From contig JBCBIX010000088.1 of NCBI GenBank assembly GCA_038523965.1, positions 1 to 12,290 on the forward strand: 12,290 nt of DNA, given 5' to 3'. Below the pieces are notes generated by a model that was given only the letters and a program-made list of their open reading frames with translations, was not told the origin of the DNA and did not search any database. Shown one piece after another: positions 7,301 to 12,290 of this stretch. The stretch is from JAJRXG01 sp038523965. GTDB taxonomy: Bacteria > Bacteroidota > Bacteroidia > Chitinophagales > Saprospiraceae. A program made the translations under genes and the position numbers. The stretch's first letter is position 1. Each line of letters opens with the position of its first letter.

Positions 7301-7741
7301 TCAGAAGGGTAGGTCATCATCCACTGGAGATATGGTCTCCGTTTTAGCTGTTGTGGTCGGTACTTGTTCTTGAGGACTGGGAAATTCAGTGTTGGGTATA
7401 GCTGATGCACCAGATTCTCTTCGTTCTAACAGTCGATAGGTAGCGGCTACAATTTCTACTGTTGTTCGTTCGACACCTTCCTTGTCTTGCCACTTTCGTG
7501 AGGTGATTTTGCCTTCGATGTAGACCAGATTACCCTTAGTAAGTTGTTTCTCGGCACGTTCTGCCATTGCACCCCAGCATACGACGCGGTGCCACTCGGT
7601 GCGGGTCTGCCACTCATTATTTCTGTCTTGGTAGTTTTCATTGGTCGCGAGCGAAAAGCGAGTCGCTTTTCCTCCTCCCTCAAAATGTCTGATCTCAGGA
7701 TCCCCTCCAAGGTTTCCGACCAGTGTAACCTTATTAATCAT
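7301..7741 (-). CDS. ssb: Single-stranded DNA-binding protein
   Basis: A 146-residue SSB. The OB fold occupies about residues 1-105, from 'MINKVTLVGNLGGDPEIRHF' through 'EWHRVVCWGAMAERAEKQLTKGNLVYIEGK' to 'RTTVEIVAATYRLLE'. A short disordered linker rich in T, S and P follows. The acidic tip DDDLPF (141-146) docks SSB partner proteins. It binds single-stranded DNA during replication, recombination and repair as a homotetramer in the usual case. The ATG start at 7741 is unambiguous. It is the first gene of a leftward ssb-gldE-gldD run. The 103-bp gap upstream (7742-7844) shows no clear promoter consensus, RNA gene or terminator that I can support; TATCTTTA (7768-7761 on the minus strand) is one base off the -7 consensus but lacks a partner element. 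Confidence 0.97.
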   Translation of the reverse strand: MINKVTLVGNLGGDPEIRHFEGGGKATRFSLATNENYQDRNNEWQTRTEWHRVVCWGAMAERAEKQLTKGNLVYIEGKITSRKWQDKEGVERTTVEIVAATYRLLERRESGASAIPNTEFPSPQEQVPTTTAKTETISPVDDDLPF

Positions 7742-7844
7742 AGCAGTAGCAGGCTGGAACGTAAAGATAAAGAGAATTCAAGAGGCTCCTGAGGATAGAG
7801 ATAGGAGTTAAGGTGATGTGCTAATTATGCCTGATGTGTCCATA

Positions 7845-8777
7845 TCATATAAAACTGTTGAGATAGCTTCTGATTGGGATTGCAGTGATCTGGAGTAAAT
7901 CCGCCACCTCATGAAGTAGTCTCATCAATCTATCAGCAGCGGTTGGACTGAGGCGATCACGGGTAAACATGTGAAGCAGATCTGCTTTGTCAAGGCCGGA
8001 TCTACTATTGTGAAACGTATTTAGAGTAGTCATTGATGGTTCGAAAAGATATGCTGGGTGTAGATCTGACCGAAGGTTTAGGTGCCGAAGTATAGACTTC
8101 GCTGTGCCATAAGGATTGACATAGAGATCTTCGTAGTGGATCACCATTCCGCCTGTGGCTTCTACCTGGGGTATAGTGATATCGGCCGATATAAGCCACA
8201 TCACGGCTATTCTTCCGAGACTATCATCTTCATCAGACAGCAACTTCATGAGCTTAGCCACTTGATCAGGAGAGTACCGTGGGTAGATGGCTCGGTTGGA
8301 GAAGCTGTCCCAATGCCAGCTCCAGCCAAACTCTTTCCAAAACCTTGGCCTTCCGATGATAGAGGAGATCACGGTGAGAGGGTGGCGAATGATGTAGACA
8401 AGCTGAGCGGAAAGTGCATCTACCAAAGGCATGATCGAATGATTCACACGGATGGATTTAAAGCCAATCACATCACAGTGCTCCCAGATATCATCGATGT
8501 AAGATTGAGGTAGTTGCTCGATCGGTGAGCGCAGGTGATTTCGCAGGAGCCATCGGTCTGGATTGTGTTTTTGGGCGACATGATTCCACTGAGATATAAG
8601 TTCGTTGGTGATATCTATTGCATTCACCGTGTAGCAGATCTTTCCACTACTCCGACATACAGATGGATGATATGGCTCGAAGAGAATAAGCCCCCCAGCT
8701 GCCTTGGAAATAATGTCGGACAACCACGTCGTACCAGAACGACCAAAGCCGGAGATGACAATAGGTCGATTACTCAT
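7845..8777 (-). CDS. Sulfotransferase family protein
   Basis: A 310-residue PAPS-dependent sulfotransferase-like enzyme. The 5'-phosphosulfate-binding loop is at the N-terminus: 'VISGFGRSGTTWLSDII' at 7-23, with GRSGTTW at 12-18. The 3'-phosphate motif is 'YIIRHPLTVISSI' at 128-140, with Arg131 and a Ser near 138. 'VIGFKSIRVNHS' (103-114) and 'VIHYEDLYVNP' further on are standard framework blocks. It transfers sulfate to an acceptor that cannot be read from sequence; a surface glycan or lipid is plausible given the envelope genes nearby, but that is inference. An in-frame ATG at 8825 would add 16 residues without domain support and would overlap the VanZ-like gene. I choose the ATG at 8777, where the strand of the P-loop fold begins. 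Its presence beside ssb and vanZ is not part of the core order I remember, so it may be an insertion. Confidence 0.85.
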   Translation of the reverse strand: MSNRPIVISGFGRSGTTWLSDIISKAAGGLILFEPYHPSVCRSSGKICYTVNAIDITNELISQWNHVAQKHNPDRWLLRNHLRSPIEQLPQSYIDDIWEHCDVIGFKSIRVNHSIMPLVDALSAQLVYIIRHPLTVISSIIGRPRFWKEFGWSWHWDSFSNRAIYPRYSPDQVAKLMKLLSDEDDSLGRIAVMWLISADITIPQVEATGGMVIHYEDLYVNPYGTAKSILRHLNLRSDLHPAYLFEPSMTTLNTFHNSRSGLDKADLLHMFTRDRLSPTAADRLMRLLHEVADLLQITAIPIRSYLNSFI

Positions 8778-8794
8778 AGGTTCGCGATCTGTAT

Positions 8795-9184
8795 ATGGTA
8801 CATAAGCCAGGCAATAGTAGGGCATTACGACGACGGAGGCTGATCAGAGTGCTTGCACGGGGATGGACAGCGTTTGTGACCATGTCATTGTTATATCCTA
8901 AGCCTCAGACTCTTCCATCACCTACGTCAATTCCGCATTTGGATAAATGGATTCATATGTTCTTATACTGGCTTTGGACAGTCTTAGTCTTGCATGGGTG
9001 GCAAGAACGAGCGACTCACACGAAGTTGATCTTTGCTTTGGCGGTGCATGCAGCTTGCACAGAATGGATTCAAGGATTGATGCCTAACCGAAGTGCGGAT
9101 ATCTATGACTTTATGGCTGATATGGTCGGAGTTATCGCGGCCTATGCATTGATGTCTTTTCTCAGAAGACACACCAAAACATAG
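8795..9184 (+). CDS. VanZ-like family small membrane protein
   Basis: A 129-residue membrane protein from the ATG at 8795. Motifs fit the VanZ-like family: 'PHLDKWIHMFLYWLWTVLV' after the first helix, then 'HAACTEWIQGLMPNRSADIYDFMADMVGVIAAYAL', which holds the conserved E-Q...P-R-D-D-D pattern at the base of the last helix. There are about four hydrophobic segments. VanZ-like proteins of this size have no firm function; the VanZ name comes from teicoplanin resistance and should not be read as a resistance call. The start is uncertain: GTG at 8849 is preceded by GGAGG with a 9-nt spacer and begins right at the first helix (LARGWTAFVTMSLLYP). It would leave 71 bp for divergent promoters. VanZ followed by tonB is an order I recall from other Bacteroidota. 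Confidence 0.8.
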   Translation: MVHKPGNSRALRRRRLIRVLARGWTAFVTMSLLYPKPQTLPSPTSIPHLDKWIHMFLYWLWTVLVLHGWQERATHTKLIFALAVHAACTEWIQGLMPNRSADIYDFMADMVGVIAAYALMSFLRRHTKT

Positions 9185-9292
9185 GCAATGATCATCTAAT
9201 AAGTAGTGCGTTCAGAAGTAAAATCCGAAGCACAAAATTCTACTCTTTGAGGACAGAGGAAAATGTTCTTTTGAACCCTTTTTGAGATAATT

Positions 9293-9331
9293 GCTATTAT
9301 TATGCTCACTCAAAATGAGAGAGCTATTATT
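9293..9331 (+). repeat. Paired direct repeat around an imperfect palindrome, upstream of tonB
   Basis: GCTATTATT occurs at 9293-9301 and again at 9323-9331, exactly 30 bp apart, about three helical turns. Between them lies GCTC-A-CTCA (9304-9312), AAA, then TGAG-A-GAGC (9316-9324), an inverted repeat with one central A:A mismatch per arm. The block is 24 bp before the tonB start. It could be an operator or a leader hairpin. The rest of the 170-bp gap between the VanZ-like gene and tonB is AT-rich and holds only a small GTTC-TTTT-GAAC palindrome (9265-9276); no perfect TAnnTTTG element was found there. Confidence 0.4.
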
Positions 9332-9354
9332 CATTTGAAAACAATCCGATAATT

Positions 9355-10257
9355 ATGACAGATTTCGCGTTAACGGGTTCGCAAGTGATGATCGGCATGG
9401 CCGGTTTGATCTTTGTGATTCTGGGTCTGGTCTTCGCTTTACGGACTGTATTTGGGAAGAAGGAAGACCTCCAGCAGAAATATGCGGATGGTACCGTCTC
9501 TCCACTTAAAGCGCGGACAAAGTATCCTGACGTCGACGTCTTCAAGCACAGCGGAACGTTCTTTCGATTAGGGTTAGCATCTGCATTGGCGCTAACTGTA
9601 TTGGCTTTCAGTTGGACGACGTATGAGAAACAGATTGATGTATCTCAATACAGCCTCGAGATTGATGAAGAAATCGAGATCGAGCCTCCACGTACAGCTG
9701 AGCCACCACCTCCACCACCTCCTCCACCACCACCGGTGATCGAGGAAGTTCCAGAGGAGGAGATCGAGGAAGAAGAACAACCGGAGTTTGAGGATCAGAC
9801 AGTCGAGGAAGAAACCGTATTTGAGGAGCCGCCACCACCGGAACCCAAAGACGATGCACCACCACCACCACCGCCGCCACCGCCACCGCCACCAGCACCG
9901 GAAGTGGATGAGATTTTTAAGGTGGTTGAGCAAAAGCCACTCTTTGGTGGGTGTACTGATCAGGCCTGTTCTGACAAAAAACTAATCGAGTATCTCTACA
10001 AGAATCTGAAGTATCCGGCGATCGCCAGAGAAAATGGGGTCGAAGGAAGGGTATATCTTCAGTTTGTTGTAGAAAAGAACGGTAAGGTGACCGACGCCAA
10101 GATTGTCCGTGATATTGGCGCCGGATGCGGCGAAGCAGCCCTTAAGGTCGTCAATAACATGAATAATCTTCCCCAGGCCTTCGAACCAGGAAAGCAACGA
10201 GGAACTCCAGTGCGCGTGCTTTTCACGCTACCAGTAACCTTCAAATTGGAGAGTTAA
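9355..10257 (+). CDS. tonB: Energy transducer TonB with an extra N-terminal helix
   Basis: A 300-residue protein. Hydrophobic helix 1 spans 9-31 and helix 2 spans 70-88. The usual single anchor of TonB corresponds to helix 2. A periplasmic linker follows with a polyproline run at 117-127, an acidic stretch at 129-158 and a second proline run at 169-180. The TonB C-terminal domain spans about 199-300: 'LIEYLYKNLKYPAIARENGVEG' is split over 210-231, followed by 'VYLQFVVEKNGKVTDAKIVRDIGAGCGEAALKVV' and 'GTPVRVLFTLPVTFKL'. Cys200, Cys205 and Cys238 may form disulfides. It couples the inner-membrane proton gradient through ExbBD to TonB-dependent outer-membrane receptors. No exbB or exbD is in the window. 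A strong terminator ends the unit. The ATG at 9355 is the only good start. Confidence 0.93.
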   Translation: MTDFALTGSQVMIGMAGLIFVILGLVFALRTVFGKKEDLQQKYADGTVSPLKARTKYPDVDVFKHSGTFFRLGLASALALTVLAFSWTTYEKQIDVSQYSLEIDEEIEIEPPRTAEPPPPPPPPPPPVIEEVPEEEIEEEEQPEFEDQTVEEETVFEEPPPPEPKDDAPPPPPPPPPPPPAPEVDEIFKVVEQKPLFGGCTDQACSDKKLIEYLYKNLKYPAIARENGVEGRVYLQFVVEKNGKVTDAKIVRDIGAGCGEAALKVVNNMNNLPQAFEPGKQRGTPVRVLFTLPVTFKLES

Positions 10258-10280
10258 GAAAATACAGCACAAGAATTGAT

Positions 10281-10314
10281 AAAGGGTTGTCTCTCGGGAG
10301 GCAGCCCTTTTTTT
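10281..10314 (+). terminator. Intrinsic terminator of tonB
   Basis: AAGGGTTGTCTC (10282-10293) pairs with GAGGCAGCCCTT (10298-10309) over 12 bp, with two G-U pairs and a TCGG loop, followed by a T run to 10314. It lies about 25 bp after the tonB stop. On the minus strand it is preceded by A residues and not followed by a T run, apart from the short upstream A/T mix, so it acts mainly rightward. Confidence 0.9.
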
Positions 10315-10376
10315 GTCACGAGGCTAAACACATAGATAATTTTCATATATAAAAAATCATTTATATCTTGCGCCTC

Positions 10377-10483
10377 AATCGAGGTAGACTCGAGACATCC
10401 CAATCCGGTCAAGAAGTAGTTTTCTTATTTTGAGACCTTAGTCGAAAGAGCCTGAGTTTGACAGCAAACTTGGGCTTTTTTTT
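10377..10483 (+). ncRNA. Candidate small structured RNA with its own terminator
   Basis: Between the tonB terminator and the converging moaA gene is a region with no ORF but with three successive hairpins on the plus strand. Hairpin 1 is TCGAG/CTCGA (10379-10383 with 10389-10393). Hairpin 2 is closed by GGTC/GACC (10407-10410 with 10434-10437), with an inner AAGAA/TTCTT stem (10411-10415 with 10422-10426). Hairpin 3 is a strong intrinsic terminator ending at 10483. Upstream is a very AT-rich block with TATATCTTG (10362-10370), which loosely resembles the Bacteroidota -7 element, and TTTTC about 18 nt before it. Because tonB already has a terminator, the second one implies a separate rightward transcript. 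The 5' end is an estimate. I see no match to tmRNA, 4.5S or 6S signatures, so identity is unknown. Confidence 0.45.
10449..10483 (+). terminator. Intrinsic terminator before the moaA stop
   Basis: AGCCTGAGTTTG (10449-10460) pairs with CAAACTTGGGCT (10465-10476) over 12 bp with two wobble pairs and an ACAG loop, followed by eight T (10476-10483). The T run overlaps the moaA stop codon. On the minus strand the stem is not followed by a T run, so it reads as a rightward terminator, although the stem may also slow leftward transcripts. Confidence 0.85.
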
Positions 10484-11486
10484 AGCCCCCGATCGTTGCC
10501 ATTGATTCACTAACTGGCACATTCAATCTGCGTTTCTCTGCTTCCCATCCATCTGCAGCGCGGTGATTGATCGCTGACTGGATAGCGTGTATTAACTCCA
10601 TGTCCGATGCACCTTGCCTCATAAGGTCACGTAAGCTCATCACGCCATTATCATAGAGACAAGTCTTGAGATCACCCAAAGGAGTGATACGGAGTCGGTC
10701 GCATGTACCACAGAAGGTGCGCGAATAACTGGCGATGATACCAACCGTACCTCGATATCCGGGGACTTTGTAGAGCTCCGCGGTCTGGCCAGTCTTTGGT
10801 AGTGTAATCAGATTAGGATGAAGGGACCGCAGATGATCGAGGATCCTACGGTGGTCCCAGGTACCATGATCAGCATGTATACCACTCCCGTTAAAGGGCA
10901 TTTCCTCCAAGAAGCGCACGCTGATCGAATTGTCTCGAGTAAGTTCGATCATTGGCGCGATGTCTTGGATATTAGTCCCATTCATCACAACCATATTGAT
11001 CTTGACGGGGATTTGAAGAGCCAGCATTTCGTGCAGCGCCGAGATGACCTCTGTTAGATTATCCCGTCTTGTAATCTTTTGGAACCTATCGTGATCCAAG
11101 CTATCCAGACTGAGATTAATGGAGGCGATCCCCAGCTCATGAAGTCTCTTCAGATGAGGTCGAATGAGAGTTCCATTAGAAGTGATGTGGACGGAAAGTT
11201 CATCAATGGAGCTTATGACCTTGATAAAAGACATGAGGCCTTTGCGGAGGAATGGCTCGCCACCTGTGATTCGCAACTTGTTTACGCCATATAGAGACAG
11301 GAGCTTGACCAGACGAACCATCTCCTCATAACTCAGCAAATTGGACTGAGCTGTATACTGGATACCTTTTTCTGGCATGCAGTAGTAGCAGCGCAGATTA
11401 CATCGATCAGTAACAGCCAGACGCAAATAGGTCATCTGGCGTCCGTGGTTATCGATGAGAATATTAGTCAATGGTGATCCTGGCAT
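10482..11486 (-). CDS. moaA: GTP 3',8-cyclase (molybdenum cofactor biosynthesis protein A)
   Basis: A 334-residue radical SAM enzyme. With MoaC it turns GTP into cyclic pyranopterin monophosphate, the first step of molybdenum cofactor synthesis. The N-terminal [4Fe-4S] motif is Cys29, Cys33, Cys36 in 'DRCNLRCYYC'. The SAM-binding GGE lies in 'RITGGEPF' (72-79). The second cluster is Cys249, Cys252 and Cys266 in 'FCGTCDRLRITPLGDLKTCL'. The chain ends in Gly-Gly (333-334), which inserts into the active site in this family. All expected residues are present and the length is typical. The longer frame opens at a TTG (11495), but the ATG at 11486 gives a normal N-terminus. No other Moco gene (moaC, moaE, moeA) is in view. 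A TAnnTTTG sequence ends 6 bp before the ATG. Confidence 0.96.
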   Translation of the reverse strand: MPGSPLTNILIDNHGRQMTYLRLAVTDRCNLRCYYCMPEKGIQYTAQSNLLSYEEMVRLVKLLSLYGVNKLRITGGEPFLRKGLMSFIKVISSIDELSVHITSNGTLIRPHLKRLHELGIASINLSLDSLDHDRFQKITRRDNLTEVISALHEMLALQIPVKINMVVMNGTNIQDIAPMIELTRDNSISVRFLEEMPFNGSGIHADHGTWDHRRILDHLRSLHPNLITLPKTGQTAELYKVPGYRGTVGIIASYSRTFCGTCDRLRITPLGDLKTCLYDNGVMSLRDLMRQGASDMELIHAIQSAINHRAADGWEAEKRRLNVPVSESMATIGG

Positions 11487-11492
11487 GTTGGT

Positions 11493-11500
11493 CAAAGGTA
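11493..11500 (-). promoter_or_regulatory. Possible -7 element of moaA (leaderless transcript?)
   Basis: TACCTTTG on the minus strand (11500-11493) matches TAnnTTTG exactly. The predicted start of transcription would fall at or within a few bases of the ATG at 11486. No TTG is found at the expected -33 distance (11518-11525), so the match may be chance. Upstream, an AT-rich block (about 11550-11585) lies between the divergent genes and could hold promoters for either. Confidence 0.25.
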
Positions 11501-11610
11501 GGGCAATACTATCTGCCGCTTCGACCTGTAGAGGTATACATGAGCGGTTTAAATATTAGGATTAATTATAATATTTATATTTATGTGAAGTTTACCATTT
11601 GACTCCTTCA

Positions 11611-11642
11611 CCCTGTATATACCAGGGGCTCCAGGGGTATAT
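11611..11642 (+). promoter_or_regulatory. Leader with competing hairpins before the WecA-like gene
   Basis: CCAGGGG is repeated in tandem (11622-11628 and 11631-11637). The upstream CCCTG (11611-11615) can pair with the first copy (CAGGG 11623-11627) or the second (11632-11636). Separately, ATATACC (11617-11623) pairs perfectly with GGTATAT (11636-11642). These pairings exclude one another, and the last one ends 8 nt before the ATG at 11651. This may be a translation-control leader, but the short stems make chance a real alternative. Confidence 0.3.
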
Positions 11643-11650
11643 GACGGGTG

Positions 11651-12290
11651 ATGACCATATTGATCGAAGCGTTTTTTCTATCCTTTACGATATGTTATTT
11701 GGCTATGCCAAGTATCATTAGGATTGCCACGGATCGCGGTATCCTTGATATACCCGATGAACGCAAGGCTCATCTACGGCTCACGCCTTCACTTGGAGGG
11801 ATTGGAATTTTCCTTGCTTTTGGTCTGACACTTCTGCTCATGGCGCCTATGTCTCAGTTACATGAACTGCGCTTCTTTTTGATAGCACTTGTCATTATCG
11901 TAATCATTGGAGCTCGAGATGATTTGGCACCGCTAAGTCCTTGGATCAAGTTGTTAGGGCAGCTCCTTTCTGCTGGTATTCTAATGGTATTCGCGGACGT
12001 TCGGATTCAGGACTTAGGAGGCCTGTTTGGGATTTACGCGATAACCACATTTTGGTCGTATGTCCTGTCGGGGATAGCTCTCATATTCTTGATCAATTCG
12101 TTTAATCTCATTGATGGTATTGATGGGCTTTGCTCATCGGTGAGTTTATTGATTTTAAGTGTTCTTGGCGTTTGGTTTGCAGGTTTTGGAGAGTCATTGT
12201 ATAGTTTATGCGCCTTTGCTGCAGCAGGATCGGTGATTGCTTTCATGCGATTTAATATCACCCCATCCAGGATCTTTATGGGAGATACAG
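11651..12290 (+). CDS. WecA/MraY-family undecaprenyl-phosphate glycosyl-1-phosphate transferase, 5' part (runs off the window)
   Basis: 213 complete codons are visible and the frame is open to the last base. The protein is a multi-pass membrane enzyme of glycosyltransferase family 4. Signature blocks are 'GILDIPDERKAH' (30-41) with the 'PSLGGIGIF' substrate loop (46-54), 'IGARDDLAPLSPWIKLLGQ' (86-104) with the Asp90-Asp91 pair, 'NSFNLIDGIDGL' (149-160), and 'FNITPSRIFMGDT' (201-213). It should transfer a HexNAc-1-phosphate from UDP-sugar to undecaprenyl phosphate and start a surface glycan. The PDERK/HxxxTPxxGG form fits WecA/TagO-type members better than MraY, so O-antigen or capsule-type glycan is more likely than peptidoglycan; this is inference. 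The ATG at 11651 is used; a GTG one codon upstream follows an in-frame stop (11642-11644). Transcribed divergently from moaA. Confidence 0.93.
   Translation, partial: MTILIEAFFLSFTICYLAMPSIIRIATDRGILDIPDERKAHLRLTPSLGGIGIFLAFGLTLLLMAPMSQLHELRFFLIALVIIVIIGARDDLAPLSPWIKLLGQLLSAGILMVFADVRIQDLGGLFGIYAITTFWSYVLSGIALIFLINSFNLIDGIDGLCSSVSLLILSVLGVWFAGFGESLYSLCAFAAAGSVIAFMRFNITPSRIFMGDT

Noticed and set aside
8082..8513. 143-residue open frame on the plus strand
   Set aside because: It is antisense to the sulfotransferase, whose P-loop and 3'-phosphate motifs are intact. The composition is that of a shadow frame.
8795..9184. VanZ-like protein as a glycopeptide resistance gene
   Set aside because: Only the small VanZ-like fold is shared. 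No vanHAX-type or regulatory genes are present, and such proteins are common in Bacteroidota without resistance.
9709..9900. CCA-rich tandem-like repeats, considered as a DNA repeat element
   Set aside because: The repeats are in frame and encode the polyproline linker of TonB, with mixed synonymous proline codons.
9592..9933. Minus-strand frame rich in Trp and Arg
   Set aside because: It is the reverse reading of the CCA/CCT/CCG proline codons of tonB, so the odd composition is an artefact.
10377..10483. Identity of the RNA candidate as 4.5S (SRP) RNA, 6S RNA or tmRNA
   Set aside because: There is no GGAA-tetraloop SRP core, it is too short for 6S or tmRNA, and no tRNA-like ends are present.
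11599..11621. Sigma70-like TTGACT and TATATA before the WecA-like gene
   Set aside because: The spacer is only 11 nt, and Bacteroidota use a different consensus.

Overview
This is a stretch of chromosome from a member of the Bacteroidota, most likely a Saprospiria-like relative. The evidence is the gene content. The ssb-gldE-gldD cluster for gliding motility and type IX secretion is characteristic of the phylum, as are a DUF6089/PorG-like outer-membrane protein and a TonB with a proline-rich linker and a C-terminal domain of Bacteroidota type. The sequence has few Shine-Dalgarno motifs, several TTG starts, and at least one good match to the Bacteroidota promoter consensus (TTG, about 20 nt, TAnnTTTG). 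It looks like ordinary, densely packed core genome. I see no insertion sequence, phage gene, CRISPR array, rRNA or tRNA.

Layout. 1-2640 holds the tail of an unrecognised protein, an exported DUF4920 protein, a DUF1295 membrane protein and the PorG-like barrel. 2749-5297 runs rightward: a HAD phosphatase, a divergent SAM hydroxide adenosyltransferase-family protein whose TTG start abuts a large stem-loop, and 3-dehydroquinate synthase (aroB). 5290-7741 runs leftward as ssb-gldE-gldD, with the gldE stop and gldD start sharing ATGA. 7845-8777 is a leftward sulfotransferase. 8795-10257 is a rightward VanZ-like membrane protein and a two-helix TonB, followed by a strong terminator. 10377-10483 appears to be an independent structured small-RNA unit with its own terminator. 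10482-11486 is leftward moaA, and 11651 to the window end is the first 213 codons of a WecA/MraY-family glycan lipid transferase.

Function. Several genes concern the cell envelope: gldD, gldE and the PorG-like protein (T9SS/gliding), TonB (energised outer-membrane uptake), the WecA-like transferase and possibly the sulfotransferase (surface glycan). The rest is housekeeping: SSB in DNA metabolism, AroB in the shikimate pathway, MoaA in molybdenum cofactor synthesis. Convergent neighbours are very tightly packed: a 1-bp gap, a 6-bp gap and an 8-bp overlap.

The points most worth a second look lie between genes: the small-RNA candidate upstream of the moaA stop, the stem-loop leader ending 3 nt before the TTG start at 3452, and repeats and hairpins before tonB and the WecA-like gene. 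Among proteins, they are the missing canonical catalytic triad in the SAM-hydrolase homologue and the extra N-terminal helix of TonB. No gap between genes exceeds 300 bases. No clearly new multi-gene system is visible.
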